DNA of 64,000 bases from Carnegiea gigantea (taxonomy: Eukaryota > Streptophyta > Magnoliopsida > Caryophyllales > Cactaceae). Of the stretch, positions 45,360 through 55,974 are shown in pieces. The stretch lies in contig JAKOGI010000342.1 in NCBI GenBank assembly GCA_029747015.1, positions 149,501 to 213,500 on the forward strand. The letters are read 5' to 3'. The position numbers were made by a program, and so were the translations under genes. The notes under the pieces are model-generated. The model was given only the letters and a program-made list of their open reading frames with translations. It made no database searches and had not been told where the DNA came from. Position 1 is the first letter of the stretch, and the number at the start of each line of letters is the position of its first letter.

Positions 45360-45950
45360 AGGCGTTCATTCATTGTTTCAAAGTTACATTTCAAGCCTAA
45401 TTAAGACATTTAAGCATAATACGATTCAAGATGTTGGTTTAGTACATCAAAGTTACCATTCAAGCCTCATGAAGCCATTAAACATAGTATGATTCAAGAC
45501 GTTGGTTTAATACATCGAAGTTACCATTCAAGCCTAATGAAGCCATTTAAAAATAATACGATTTAGGGCATTTGTTTAGTACATCGAAGTACCATTCAAG
45601 CCTAATGAAGCCATTTAAACATAATACGATTAAAAACATTGCTTTAGTACATCGAACTTACCATTGAAGCCTAATGAAGCCATTTAAACATAATATGATT
45701 CAAGATATTGGTTTAGTACATCGAACTACCATTCAAGCCTAATGAAGCCATTTAAATATAATACGATTTAAGGCATTCGTTTAGTACATCGAAGTTACCA
45801 TTAAAGCCTAATGAAGCCATTTAAACATAATACGATTCAAGGCATTCATTTATTACATCAAAGTCACTATTCAAACGTAATTAAGCCACTTAAGCATGAT
45901 ATAATTCAAGGCATTCGTTTATTACGTCGAAGTTACCATTCAAGTTAAAT
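45360..45950. repeat. 69-bp minisatellite in solo LTR
   Basis: Eight to nine tandem copies of a ~69-bp unit lie here, recognisable by CATTCAAGCCTAATGAAGCC followed by ATTTAAACATAATACG and TTTAGTACATCGAAGTTACC. The central copies are most alike and the outer ones diverge. Confidence 0.88.
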
Positions 45951-46192
45951 TTTCAGGCATGTATTAATTGAGCATACTTAAATCGGTTCTAAACCTGCAT
46001 AACTCATTTCCAACTAAACTTTCAGGCATGTATTCCATCTAACTTAACATGCACAGTTTCTCATTATAGTTTTCATGAAATTAACTAAACCTAAGCTGAC
46101 ATGCATCATCGTTTAGGCTAAAACATTTTCGAAATTACTAGTACATCGGAGGCGAGAAACACCCACCTCGATTCCATGCTAGAGGACCCATT

Positions 46193-46690
46193 CTAAGGGC
46201 TTTGGCTTGACTTTGAGGGCCGAAAAACCTCAATCCTCGATCCAATTAGTCCCAAACGCACGCCCAATTGATGAACCCAAAACCTTAGTCTGTTGCCTTG
46301 CTTGAACCGAACCCTAGCTCCCGAATTTGGTGACGTTTGTGGCTGATTTGGGTCGAATTCGACCCCCAAATTTATAGGGGAGTCGACTATGGCAAGGTTA
46401 GTCGGATGCCAGCACGTGGCTGGTGCTTCGAGGCCACCCGAAGTGCCGCTGCTCGGCTCTGTTTGCGGCAAGAAGAGGAGAGAAGAGGGGGTGGTGAAGG
46501 TCGGCAAGACGTTGGCTGCACACAGGGACCACCGTGGTCCCTCCCTGACTTGCCGGCAATGCGTGGGTGTGAGGAGGAAGGAGGTGGCCGGCGTGGAGTG
46601 CTCCTCGTCGCGCGAGGGGAGACGGAGCAGAGGAGAGAGTGGGAGAGGGAATCGGGGGTTTTCCGGTTCTCTTGCCCGAAAATTCATCCC
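46193..46690 (-). other. GC-rich LTR leader, frames not supported as genes
   Basis: Long open frames exist on both strands because this stretch is GC-rich. None has a recognisable domain, and a GC-rich region at this place in the LTR is expected for the R/U5 leader of chromoviruses. Confidence 0.4.
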
Positions 46691-47106
46691 CCCTTTTACT
46701 CTTTCCTTTTTCTTTTTTTTTTGGGTTCTTTGGTCAAAAGCTCAGTCAACTAAAATCACCAGTCCAATCCCGTACCTCTTATTCTAAACCCAATCGTATA
46801 ATACAACCGTTTATCGAATTTTCGTTCCTAAATCTGTCAAGCCTCGATTTCAATAAACCTTGAAACTAATTCTAAAGTTAACAACCTAATCGCATTTGAG
46901 AAATGACTAAATTAACTATCGACATAAATTAGCACGAATTAACTTTAAAATTAATAATAGCAATAATAATTCTTTTTAATAAAATTATCGTTTACATAAG
47001 CGCATCAGTAATAATTTAACTCATATAGTTAATAAAAAATACGATTTTATAACGTAAAAAGGTAAGACAGTCAGGTTAACTTAAAATAAAGAAGATGGGT
47101 CTTACA

Positions 47107-47233
47107 TATTGTTGTTATTATTTTGCCATTTTATTTTGATTAATCACCTTATTGGGCCTTCGAGTTCACGATTGGGTCAATTTCTTCATTATTGGACAAT
47201 TAAAAATTCGATTATTATTTTTGGGGGTCTACA
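47107..47233 (-). repeat. 5' LTR of Tat element, distal part
   Basis: It aligns with 5301-5424 of the left LTR (ATTTTGATTAATCACCTTATT, then GACAATTAAAAATTCG) and ends TCTACA at 47233, the LTR start in element orientation. Confidence 0.8.
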
Positions 47234-47508
47234 CCAGCTACTCATCACTCTTGTTGTCCAGCCACATCAACCTATCCGTTTTTTCCCAACAGCTCCAGCT
47301 CGACACTATCATCTTATTCTCTTTCCCTTTTTCTCATGCATGGGCCAATTTAATTATGTTTGTCTATGGCATAGCCAGCAAGTGTAGTAGGTCGATTTTC
47401 TTTCTTCCCACTCAATTTGCCAAGATTTTGCATGTGAGACAAATGATGATTATTCCTAGTCAATGGATTTATGAAGCTGCATTAATTTTACATCGAAAGG
47501 GGTCAAAG
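47234..47508. other. unresolved flank between Tat and Athila-like elements
   Basis: No coding frame is supported. It may belong to the Athila-like LTR or to older flanking sequence. Confidence 0.3.
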
Positions 47509-48593
47509 TGTAACATCTATGAGCTTAATTAGGTGATTAATTTTGGTTAGTAAAAAGGGGTTGAATTTTCAATATAAAAGGGGTCAAGGTTAGAGCAAAA
47601 ATCACTCATCTACTCATCTAAGCATTCCTCCGTTCTCCCATCCTCTATCTTCTATTTTTTATAGAGAGTCTTTAGAAGACCATTTTGGCTAAGCAGTTTA
47701 GAAGAAAATAAGTTTGGTTAGCTATTTTTTTCGTCTTCTTTTCTCGCCTCATTTGTGAGTCAAATCAAGGACTTTACAATTAATTCCATAATATCGTGCA
47801 ATTGAGTAATAAAGCTTGGATATAGGAAGTGAGTACATCACTTATTAGGAATATGACGAGATCAATATCAATAGTATTTTCACTAACTATGACCAGCTAA
47901 GTTACTTAATTAGGACCAAGAAGGACCTTGAATAATAACATTGTTTTACTAATTTTTTTATGGGGTTATTTTTGTCTCTTGTGTTGCATAATTCTGAGTC
48001 TTCATTCTGTCATAACATGTTTGTGCATATTATTATTATTGTTTATTAATGCTTACTTCAATAGTTTAATTTGCTATCATAGTTATATATTAGACCTTGT
48101 AGGTTAATATAAAATTATGCAATCGTGCTTGAATTTGTAATTGTTAAATTTGAATAACTTATGTAGAACAAATGATCCTGTCTAACATGAAGAATTCATG
48201 CTAACTACTAAATAAGCTATATCATATGACAATTATAATTCATCATTTTAATTCATGGGTTAATCCGTATGGATTAGGTTAAGCAAGAGACTAAACGCCC
48301 ATTTGAGTTAGCGATTCAATATTTGAGTTATTGGTGAAATTTGAAGTTCTAGATCTTTCCCTAATTTAATTCCTTTATATTTTCTTTACATGTGTTGTTT
48401 TTCTTTTATTTTTTAAATTTAATTTGATAATATAACTCCTCCCTTAAACTATTATTTGGTTTAATTGGGAAAAGTAAAATCTAAATTACTTCCATTCTCC
48501 GTGCGACACGATACTCATATACTTGTTGGTATCCATCAACTCGTGAACTTTCAAGTATTTGCGTCTATTTTTAAAACTTAAAGATCTACATCA
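47509..48593 (+). repeat. Athila-like 5' LTR, approximate
   Basis: It contains AATATAAAAGGGG (TATA box at 47573), then a CT-rich stretch, and ends with CACGATACTCATATACTTG...ACATCA just before the PBS, as in Athila LTRs. The start is uncertain. Confidence 0.5.
47573..47580 (+). promoter_or_regulatory. TATA box of Athila-like LTR
   Basis: TATAAAAG is followed by a CT-rich leader. Confidence 0.5.
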
Positions 48594-48599
48594 ACTTTT

Positions 48600-48617
48600 T
48601 GGTGTCGTGGCTAGGGA
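48600..48617 (+). promoter_or_regulatory. Athila-like primer binding site
   Basis: TGGTGTCGTGGCTAGGGA is a diverged form of the TGGCGCCGTTGCCGGGGA site characteristic of Athila elements. Confidence 0.7.
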
Positions 48618-48931
48618 ACGGTTAGTAATTTCTGATTTTCTTTTTCCTTTTATTCTTCTATTACTTTTGTTTGTTTCTCTTATTTTTCCTTTTTCATTCA
48701 TTAATATAAAAAATACAAAATACAAAATATTAATTCTTGTCTGATTATTCATCTGTTAAAATTGTGCAACTCTTTCGTTATTTGTGGATTATATGCATCA
48801 TGGACAGTCTTATGCTTAGATCTTGAATAATATAATCTTGAAATTGAATGGTCTCGTAGTAGAATAAGTGTTAAGAAGCATGAATCTAAGAAAAATATAG
48901 TTGAAGAATAAAACAAACCACCTAAACAACT
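48618..48931 (+). other. Athila-like leader and gag start
   Basis: Leader sequence and the first, degenerate part of gag run up to the Sirevirus 2 target duplication CAACT at 48927-48931. The frame reads into the gag piece at 59603 on the other side. Confidence 0.5.
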
Positions 48932-50406
48932 TGTTGATTATATTTAGTTTTGATGATAACAAATCCAAGAGTAACATATTTGTCTAAGTAATGTTGTTCC
49001 AAACAAGCTCTCCAAACAGGGCCTAATACACCGTTGTTCCTACACCGCTGTTTGTGATATTTTATTAACCTGGTGGCTAAATGTTGAGAACAAGTCTTAG
49101 GAATAGGTTCCGAGCTTCAGTGACACAAGATCAGCAAACAACACATATGGTTTAAATCTTGAGGAACATTCAGCTACACAAGATCACCCAAGGAATCAAG
49201 GTGACCAAGGTGTTTTGGAGCAGCATATTCACTCTTGACAAGACAACTAATTCTTACAAGGAGTCTTGGTTAATTTAGTTTTTATCTTTTAGACTCTTGT
49301 TAATATGCCAATCTTGAAAGTATCATTTTTAGCACTTCTTGAAAACGGTTTTCGAAAAGTTGCTTTGGGACACCATTTCCAAACAACCCTGCAAACAGGG
49401 TGCCTAGGGTGTTCTCAAAAACTACAGCAGCTACATCAGTCTTATCTGGAAATTTGCTTCGGTTGGCTGCCAGATCTAAAAAGATTTGTTTTGAATTTGA
49501 AAAAAAAAAAAAATTACAAAACCGTTTTTGCTAAAGATTTCTCTTGAAAGATTCTTATCCCTTATTTTTAGGTCTTGATTGAATTTGGGATAAATCAAGA
49601 TTTTATTCTTTTCAAGCTAGATTACTCGGCCAAGATATTTTAAGAAAATCTTCTCTCCTCTCTTAGCCGTTGGAAATCTTTGGTGAATCTTCTAAGCGAC
49701 TAAAAATAGAGGATTTTCCCTATCTTTTGAAAAGAATAGCCGTTGGGTTGTGCGTTTAAATATTGAAATTCTCTCTCCCATTTGACAATCCGGTTTTTAC
49801 AAAGAAGTAAGAGATTTTTAGAGCTGAATTTCAAAGAGAAAAACTGTGAGAAGATTGTGCTTAACTGAGCTTTCAATTTCTTGGCATAATAGGACTTCAT
49901 TGTACCTCACATCTGCTTAAGTCAGAAGCACCCCAGTAAGGTGTTTTGTACCCCTGTTCTCAGAACAGAAAGTGAGTGAGTGTGTCCTCAGTCGTGTGGA
50001 CTTTGGACGTGTCCTAGCTGGTGAGATTGGACGTGGTGTAACCTATCTTAGGGAAGAAGGTTACGTGGGTTACAAGTTGTAACAAGGAGTGTTGCTTTTG
50101 TAACGTTTTCAGCCCGTTAGTGAAGTGGTTAAATCCTACACGAGGTAGTCGTGGTTTTTCACACCTCAGTTGGGCTAGAGGTGTTTTCCACGTAAAAATT
50201 GTGTGTGCTTTATTTCCGCATTTATTACTTTGAATTTCGCTACTGAATCAATTGAGAACAACCGCTACAAACAAGGCGTAAGGTTGTTTGTGATTTACAA
50301 ACAATCTCTGCAATCAAGTGCTACGGTTGTTTGTCAGTTATTAGGCGAAAATCGACCACCACAATTCACCCCCCCTCTTGTGGTTGTGTACTCTTGGAAT
50401 TCAACA
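48932..50406 (+). repeat. 5' LTR of Sirevirus 2
   Basis: It starts TGTTGATTATATTTAG and ends TTCAACA. It includes a (A)13 run at 49500 that is shorter in the 3' copy. Confidence 0.92.
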
Positions 50407-50408
50407 AG

Positions 50409-50420
50409 TGGTATCAGAGC
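50409..50420 (+). promoter_or_regulatory. primer binding site, initiator tRNA-Met
   Basis: TGGTATCAGAGC lies two bases inside the 5' LTR. Confidence 0.9.
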
Positions 50421-50461
50421 GGGTTCTCTCAAAAGGGCTAACACCTTGAGAGATTCTGAAG

Positions 50462-52195
50462 ATGAGTACACCATAAGGAATCCTTGAAGGGCAATCCATT
50501 ACTCGTCCACCCTATTTCAACGGCCAACATTATAGTTGGTGGAAGAATAGGATGGAGAACTATATTCAGGCAGAAGATTATGAATTATGGATGCTCATCA
50601 AGAACGGGCCCCTTATTCCCACCAAGGTGCTTGAAGATGGTAAGAAGGTTCCCAAGGAACCCATAGAGTTTGATGGTGAAGACTATAAGAAAATGGAAAA
50701 GAATGCCAAGGCCAAGAAGCTATTATATTTTGGCCTAAGTCCAGATTAATATACACGTATCTTGGAGTGTAAGTCAGCTCAGGAGATATGGAATGCCCTC
50801 CAAGTAGCTCATGAAGGAACAAGTCAAGTCAAACAATCACGTATTGAGCTACTTATGAGGCAATATGAGTTGTTTGATATGGGTGATCGTGAGAACGTGA
50901 TGGATATGTACACACGCTTCACCCACATAACAAACGAGCTAAGATCCCTGGGAAAATCCTTCACCACAGAAGAGCTGGTGACGAAGATTCTAAGGATTTT
51001 GCCTCGGTCTTGGGAAGCAAAGGTGACAGCCATCCAAGAAGCTAAAGACATGAACAAGATCACCCTTGACAAGTTGATTGGCAATCTTCAAACCGATGAA
51101 CTCAGAAAGAACTCACAATAAAAAGAGGAGCAGAAGAAGGATCGTGGGCTTGCCTTGAAAGCACAAGAGGATGATGACTCTGACCTTGAGGATGAAGAGA
51201 TGGCCTTAATGACAAGAAAGTTCAAGAAATTCTTTAAAAAGGTCAAAGAAAACAGCAAAAGAAAAGACTTCAGTAAGTCCAAAAACACCCTCCGAGAACA
51301 GTTCACAGGGTGTTTTAAGTGTGGCAAACCAGATCACATTGTGAAGAACTGTCCACTACTTCGAGAAGAGCAAGAGCAAGAACACCCTAGGAAATAAGGT
51401 AGAAAACAAGCTGCAAGCAGTTCTGGGAGACGATTCTCGAAGGCTATGCTTGCTGCCTGGGGAGATTCCTCTGAGGATGAAGGTGAGTCTGAAACTGATG
51501 AAGGTGCTGTAGCTCTCATGGCACAAAGTGACACGGATTCAGATGATGAATCAACAAACAGTCTTACTGATCTCAAGAACAAGGTACGTGGTCTCAATAA
51601 AGCAACTCTCGAAGAACTTTTGTATACCTTGATGGATACTTGTGCTGAATTGAAACGAGATGTCCGAGACCTAGAACTAAAAAATGAGATCCTTAAAAAT
51701 GAAAAACTGGGCTTACATGAAAATATTAATACACTCAAAGAAAACCTCTTTATAAAAGAAGGAGATTATTCTCGAATGGAGGAAAAACTCTTTGAGGTGG
51801 AAGGAATGGTTGAGTCCTTGCTCAGGGAGAACAAGGGTTTGCATGCTAATATAGAAAAACTGGAAACCGAGCTTATCACAACCAAGCGCTGGAACAAGTC
51901 CTCACAAGCCCTTGATTGGTTAAACACTCACCACAGTCGAAACAAAAAGGGACTTGGATATAAGCCTAAACGAACAGTTTACCCAATTCATAGAAAGTAT
52001 GTGGGATTACCTGAAAACATTGTTTGCTTTCATTGTGGTAAAACTGGTCACTATCGATATTCATGTCCTCTGAGAAGGTATGTCATTGAAAAAAATGAAA
52101 GGTATGTGAAACAAATCTGGATTAGAAAAGATGAGCTTTACTTGTCTAAAAGAATGGGACCCAAGTGGATCTGGGTTCCCAAAACTAACCTGTGA
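50462..52195 (+). pseudogene. gag: Sirevirus 2 gag, one frame with four TAA stops
   Basis: A single frame runs from the ATG at 50462 to the TGA at 52193 (578 codons). TAA codons at 50474, 50747, 51119 and 51395 break it. The first two correspond to CAA and GAA in Sirevirus 1. The Gag core (ENYIQAEDYELWMLIKNG) is followed by a CCHC knuckle CFKCGKPDHIVKNC near 51311-51352. Then come MLAAWGDSSEDEGE, a Lys/Glu/Leu coiled-coil-like region (about 51620-51880) and a second knuckle CFHCGKTGHYRYSC near 52026-52067. No frameshift occurs, unlike in Sirevirus 1. Confidence 0.9.
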
Positions 52196-52207
52196 TTTGT
52201 TTTGCAG
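52172..52207 (+). promoter_or_regulatory. gag/pol junction: in-frame TGA inside a 3' splice-site-like element
   Basis: ACTAAC, TGA and TTTGTTTTGCAG|G are arranged as in Sirevirus 1 (22576-22611), with the same in-frame stop and the same spacing. Confidence 0.5.
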
Positions 52208-55200
52208 GCTGAAGTGAGAGAGAACAACCCCACAAACAACCCAGCAAACAGGGTAAGAAACACCCTGTCAAACAGATCAGAAAACAACCTTGAAAATAGG
52301 CAGCTGTGGTCTGTTGATAGTGGGTGTTCGCGGCATATGACTGGAGAAGAATCAAACTTTCTCTCACTTACAGCTTCAACCGGTGGGAGCGTGGCTTTTG
52401 GCAACGGCAAGTCTGGGACAATTGTCGGTGTAGGTAGCATTGGTAAAACTCTTTCCCACTCAATTGATAATGTGCACTTAGTTGATGGTTTAAAGCATAA
52501 TTTACTAAGTGTGTCCCAACTGTGTGACAAGAACAACCTAGTGGCGTTCTCACCAACACATTGCTTGGTTGTCAATGTCAACACAGGAGATGTCGTATTA
52601 AGGGGGAAGCGACACAAAAATGTTTACAAAGTATGTATTTCCACTCTTCCCCAAAACAACCTGACTTGTTTGAGTGCTGTAAATGATGACATAATGCTCT
52701 GGCACAAGAGACTAGGTCATGCAAGCCTTACTCTTTTAAACAAACTTGTTTCAAAAGACCTGGTTATTGGACTACCTTCCATCAAATTTAATGATGACAA
52801 GGTATGTGAAGCTTGTGCAAAAGGCAAACAAGTCAGATCTTCTTTTAAATCGAAAAATGTGTAAGCACTACCCGACCTCTAGAATTATTACACATTGATT
52901 TGTGTGGTCCCATGAGGATAACTAGTAGAGGTGGGAAAAAGTATGTGCTTGTTGTAGTGGATGATTACTCTCGATTTACTTGGACCTTGTTTTTGGCATC
53001 CAAAGATGAAACCTTTGAGAATTTTATTGCCTTTCTCAAAAAGGTTGAAAAGAGAGTAGGACACTCTTTAATTAGCTTGAGATCTGATCATGGAACTGAG
53101 TTTGAAAATGCAAGTTTTATCAACTATTGTAATGAACATGGTGTTGATCATAACTTCTCAGCTCCAAGAACACCCCAACAAAATGGGGTGGTTGAGCGCA
53201 AAAATCGCACTCTGGAAGACATGACCAGAACAATGCTTATTGCTAGTGGTCTTCCTAGGTATTTCTAGGCAGAAGCATTGAACACCTCATGTTACATTAT
53301 AAATAGATGCATGATTAGACCCATTTTGAACAAAACTCCTTATGAACTTTTCAAGGGCAGAAAACCCAATATTAGGCACCTAAGAACATTTGGTTGTAGG
53401 TGTTTTGTGCATAATAATGGGAAGGATGCCTTAGGAAAGTTTGACCCTAGGAGTGATGAGGCAATATTTCTTGGCTATTCTTCTCACAGCAAGGCATACA
53501 AAGTCTTTAACAAAAGGACCTTGTGTGTTGAGGAAAGTGTGCATGTGCTTTTTAATGAATCTAACTTGTTGAGTGAGAATGATGGCACAGGAAGATGAAC
53601 TTGAATTAGGTCTTGTTCGAAAAGAAGTGTTGCTCCAAGATAAACGAGGTAAGAACACCATGGAGAAAACAACTCCTGAAGGTGTTCCTCAGAACAGCAG
53701 GCAAGGTGAACACCAAACAGGGGGAAACACCGTTGAACCCTGTTCGGGACCATGTTCTTCAGGAACAGGCTTACAAACAGGTGCAGAAACAGGCTCAGGA
53801 GATGATCGTAAACTTGATATTACGACTAGAGTAGAGCATGGGTCTGTGGATCCTCTTACTCCACGACCATGGAAGTACCATAGTTCGCACCCCCTTGATC
53901 AAATTCTGTCTGATATTAACAGTGGAGTGCAAACTAGGTCTAAGCTTAAGAATTTCTGTGCTTTCTATGCTTTTCTCTCTAATATTGAGCCAAAGAGTGT
54001 GAATGAAGCTCTTGCAGATTCAGATTGGGTCACGGCAATGCAAGAAGAGCTCCATCAATTTGAAAGAAACAAAGTATGGCACCTTGTACCTAAACCTGCA
54101 GAGAGAACAATCATTGGAACCAAGTGGGTGTTCCGAAACAAACTGGATGAGTCAGGAACAGTCACTAGGAACAAGGCACGGCTGGTTGTTCAAGGGTATA
54201 ATCAAGAAGAAGGGATCGATTATAAAGAAACCTTTGCACCAGTTGCTAGAATTGAGGCTATTCGAATCTTAATAGCCTTTGCAGCTCATATGGAAATCAA
54301 GCTATATCAAATGGACATGAAAAGTGCATTCCTCAACGGATACCTTAAAGAAGAGGTGTATGTCAAACAACCCCCCTGGTTTTGAAAACAGTGAATTTCC
54401 TAACCATGTTTTCAAACTTGACAAAGCTCTTTATGGCCTAAAACAAGCTCCTAGAGCTTGGTACGAACGGTTGTCAAGTTTTTTAATTGAAAATGATTTT
54501 AGAAGAGGCAAGGTAGACAATACCTTGTTTCTAAAATCTAAGGGGAAACATTTATTGATTGTCCAAATATATGTTGATGACATTATATTTGGTGCAACTC
54601 ATCATGATTTATGCAATGAATTTTCAAATATGATGAGGAGTGAGTTTGAGATGAGCATGATGGGTGAGCTTAACTTTTTCTTAGGCTTACAAATCAAGCA
54701 AACTCCAAACGGCACCATGATCCATCAACGAAAGTATATCAAGGAGCTACTTAAGCGTTTTGGGATGGAGTTGGCCAAACCCGTAGACACTCCTATTTCT
54801 CCTTCAACCAGGTTGGTTATGGATAATGGGAGTCCCTCAATTGAGGAGAAACTCTATAGGGGCATGATTGGGTCACTCCTATACCTAACCGCTAGTAGAC
54901 CAGATATTGTTTTTAGTGTTGGTTTATGGGCCCGTTTTCGGTCTAATCCTAAGGAAACTCATCTTAAGGCTGTGAAACGGATACTAAGATATTTGAAACA
55001 TACACCCAATTTAGCCTTATGGTATCCTAGAGGTTGCGATTTTGATCTTGTTGGACATGCTGATGCTGACTATGCTGGATTCCTAGTTGATAGAAAGAGT
55101 ACCTCAGGTATGGCTCACTTTCTTGGACCTTGTTTGGTATCTTGGGCTACCAAGAGGCAACATTCTGTTGCCATGTCCACAGCAGAAGCTGAATATGTTG

Positions 55201-55514
55201 CAGCAGCTTTATGTTGTGCTCAACTGTTGTGGATAAGGCAACAGCTTAAGGACTTTTGTGTTGACATTGGACGCATTCCTATTTTTTGTGATAACACAAG
55301 TGCAATTAATATTGCCAAAAATCCATGTCAAAATAAAAGAACAAAGTATATTGACATTCGACATCATTTCTTGAGAGATAATGTTGAAAAGGGTTTAATC
55401 TCTATGAATTTTTGCATAACGGAAAATCAAATTGCTGATATATTCACTAAGGCACTAGCTAGAGATCAATTTGAGAGAAATAAACTGGAACTAGGGTTGG
55501 TGAGAACACCCTGA
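52196..55514 (+). pseudogene. pol: Sirevirus 2 pol (PR-INT-RT-RH), one stop, three frameshifts
   Basis: The protease has DSGCSRHMTG at about 52316. The integrase zinc region ([15 protein letters not shown]...CEACAKGK) precedes a one-base deletion near 52850. The core keeps LRSDHGTEFE with the second Asp and VERKNRTL with the Glu. A TAG at 53266 replaces a Trp codon (Sirevirus 1 has FWAEA). An extra G near 53585 and an extra T in a C-run near 54375 shift the frame again. RT shows [27 protein letters not shown] and [10 protein letters not shown]. From 54378 to 55514 the rest of RT and RNase H (ADADYAGFLVDRKSTSG, STAEAEY, CDNTSAI, IRHHFLRD) is open. The individual catalytic residues are better kept than in Sirevirus 1. 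Confidence 0.92.
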
Positions 55515-55974
55515 GATACCTGTTTCCAGAACATGAACTGGGTTTGGTAAGATCAACCTTTACACCCTGTTCTCTCCCCCCGTTTGCAAATCTTATTAAC
55601 AATGGATGTGATTGCATACACTCAAATTGCGTGCATTTTGTCTCTACTTATCCACTTAGTGCAGCATAAGGGGATTTACTGGGGCCGCCTTAATACCATT
55701 AAGTCCAATCAAGATCAGACGGCAAAGAACAGGCATAACGAAGAGAACAGGTATGCCCCTTGGTTGCTCGATGTGTTTTCTTTCCTTCCCAAGGCACAAG
55801 CTTTTAATGCTCACACCCGTTGCAAACCCAGAAATTTTCTAAACATTTTGGGTGCTCTCTCTCTCTCTCTCTCTTTATATGCCCTGTTCTCAGTTCTGCC
55901 GTTCATCTCGCACATAAGCAAAACCTGAAAACCCTGCAAAAACCTTAAACCCTAATCTCTCTCTTCTAGCAACA
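55515..55974 (+). promoter_or_regulatory. pol-accessory gene spacer with promoter-like features
   Basis: A (CT)n patch at 55855-55873 is followed by TTTATATG (about 55875) and the telo-box AAACCCTAA at 55947-55955, 20 bp before the ATG. The spacing is close to that in Sirevirus 1. Confidence 0.55.

Larger units (their letters stand above)
42913..47106 (-). mobile_element. Tekay-like chromovirus solo LTR (4.2 kb)
   Basis: The ends TGTGACACCC...GGGTCTTACA form a short inverted repeat. Flanks are TATTA (42908-42912) and TATTG (47107-47111), a target duplication with one mismatch. Tat LTR homology stops at 42810 and resumes after 47106, so the piece is an insertion. No pol is present. Read on the minus strand it has a GC-rich region near its start (46.3-46.7 kb) and an AACACTCACCGAGCG block near its end (43500), equivalent in position to the CTCAGTGAATCG block of the Tekay LTR. 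That gives minus orientation and a chromovirus identity (inference). It carries two repeat arrays. Confidence 0.7.
4643..47233 (-). mobile_element. Tat/Ogre-like Ty3/gypsy retrotransposon, split by four insertions
   Basis: The two LTR copies are homologous: 4650-5424 against 41527-42810 plus 47107-47233. In element orientation the LTR runs TGTAGA...TTACA. Gag, protease, RT, RNase H, archaeal-type RNase H and integrase follow each other leftward on the minus strand. The dual RNase H and the VRMHLDFRDLNKAS-type RT identify the Tat lineage, and Ogre-like is my best guess within it. Without the nested elements the internal region would be roughly 13 kb, consistent with the very large Tat/Ogre elements. 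Nested inside are a Tekay element (7870-18369), Sirevirus 1 (19279-30265), an Athila-like solo LTR (32390-33618) and a Tekay-like solo LTR (42913-47106). The outer end of the left LTR is missing, so its target duplication cannot be checked. Confidence 0.85.

Noticed and set aside
46193..46787. Long open frames on both strands (up to 164 codons)
   Set aside because: The stretch is GC-rich and lies inside a solo LTR. Frames overlap on opposite strands and have no recognisable domain.
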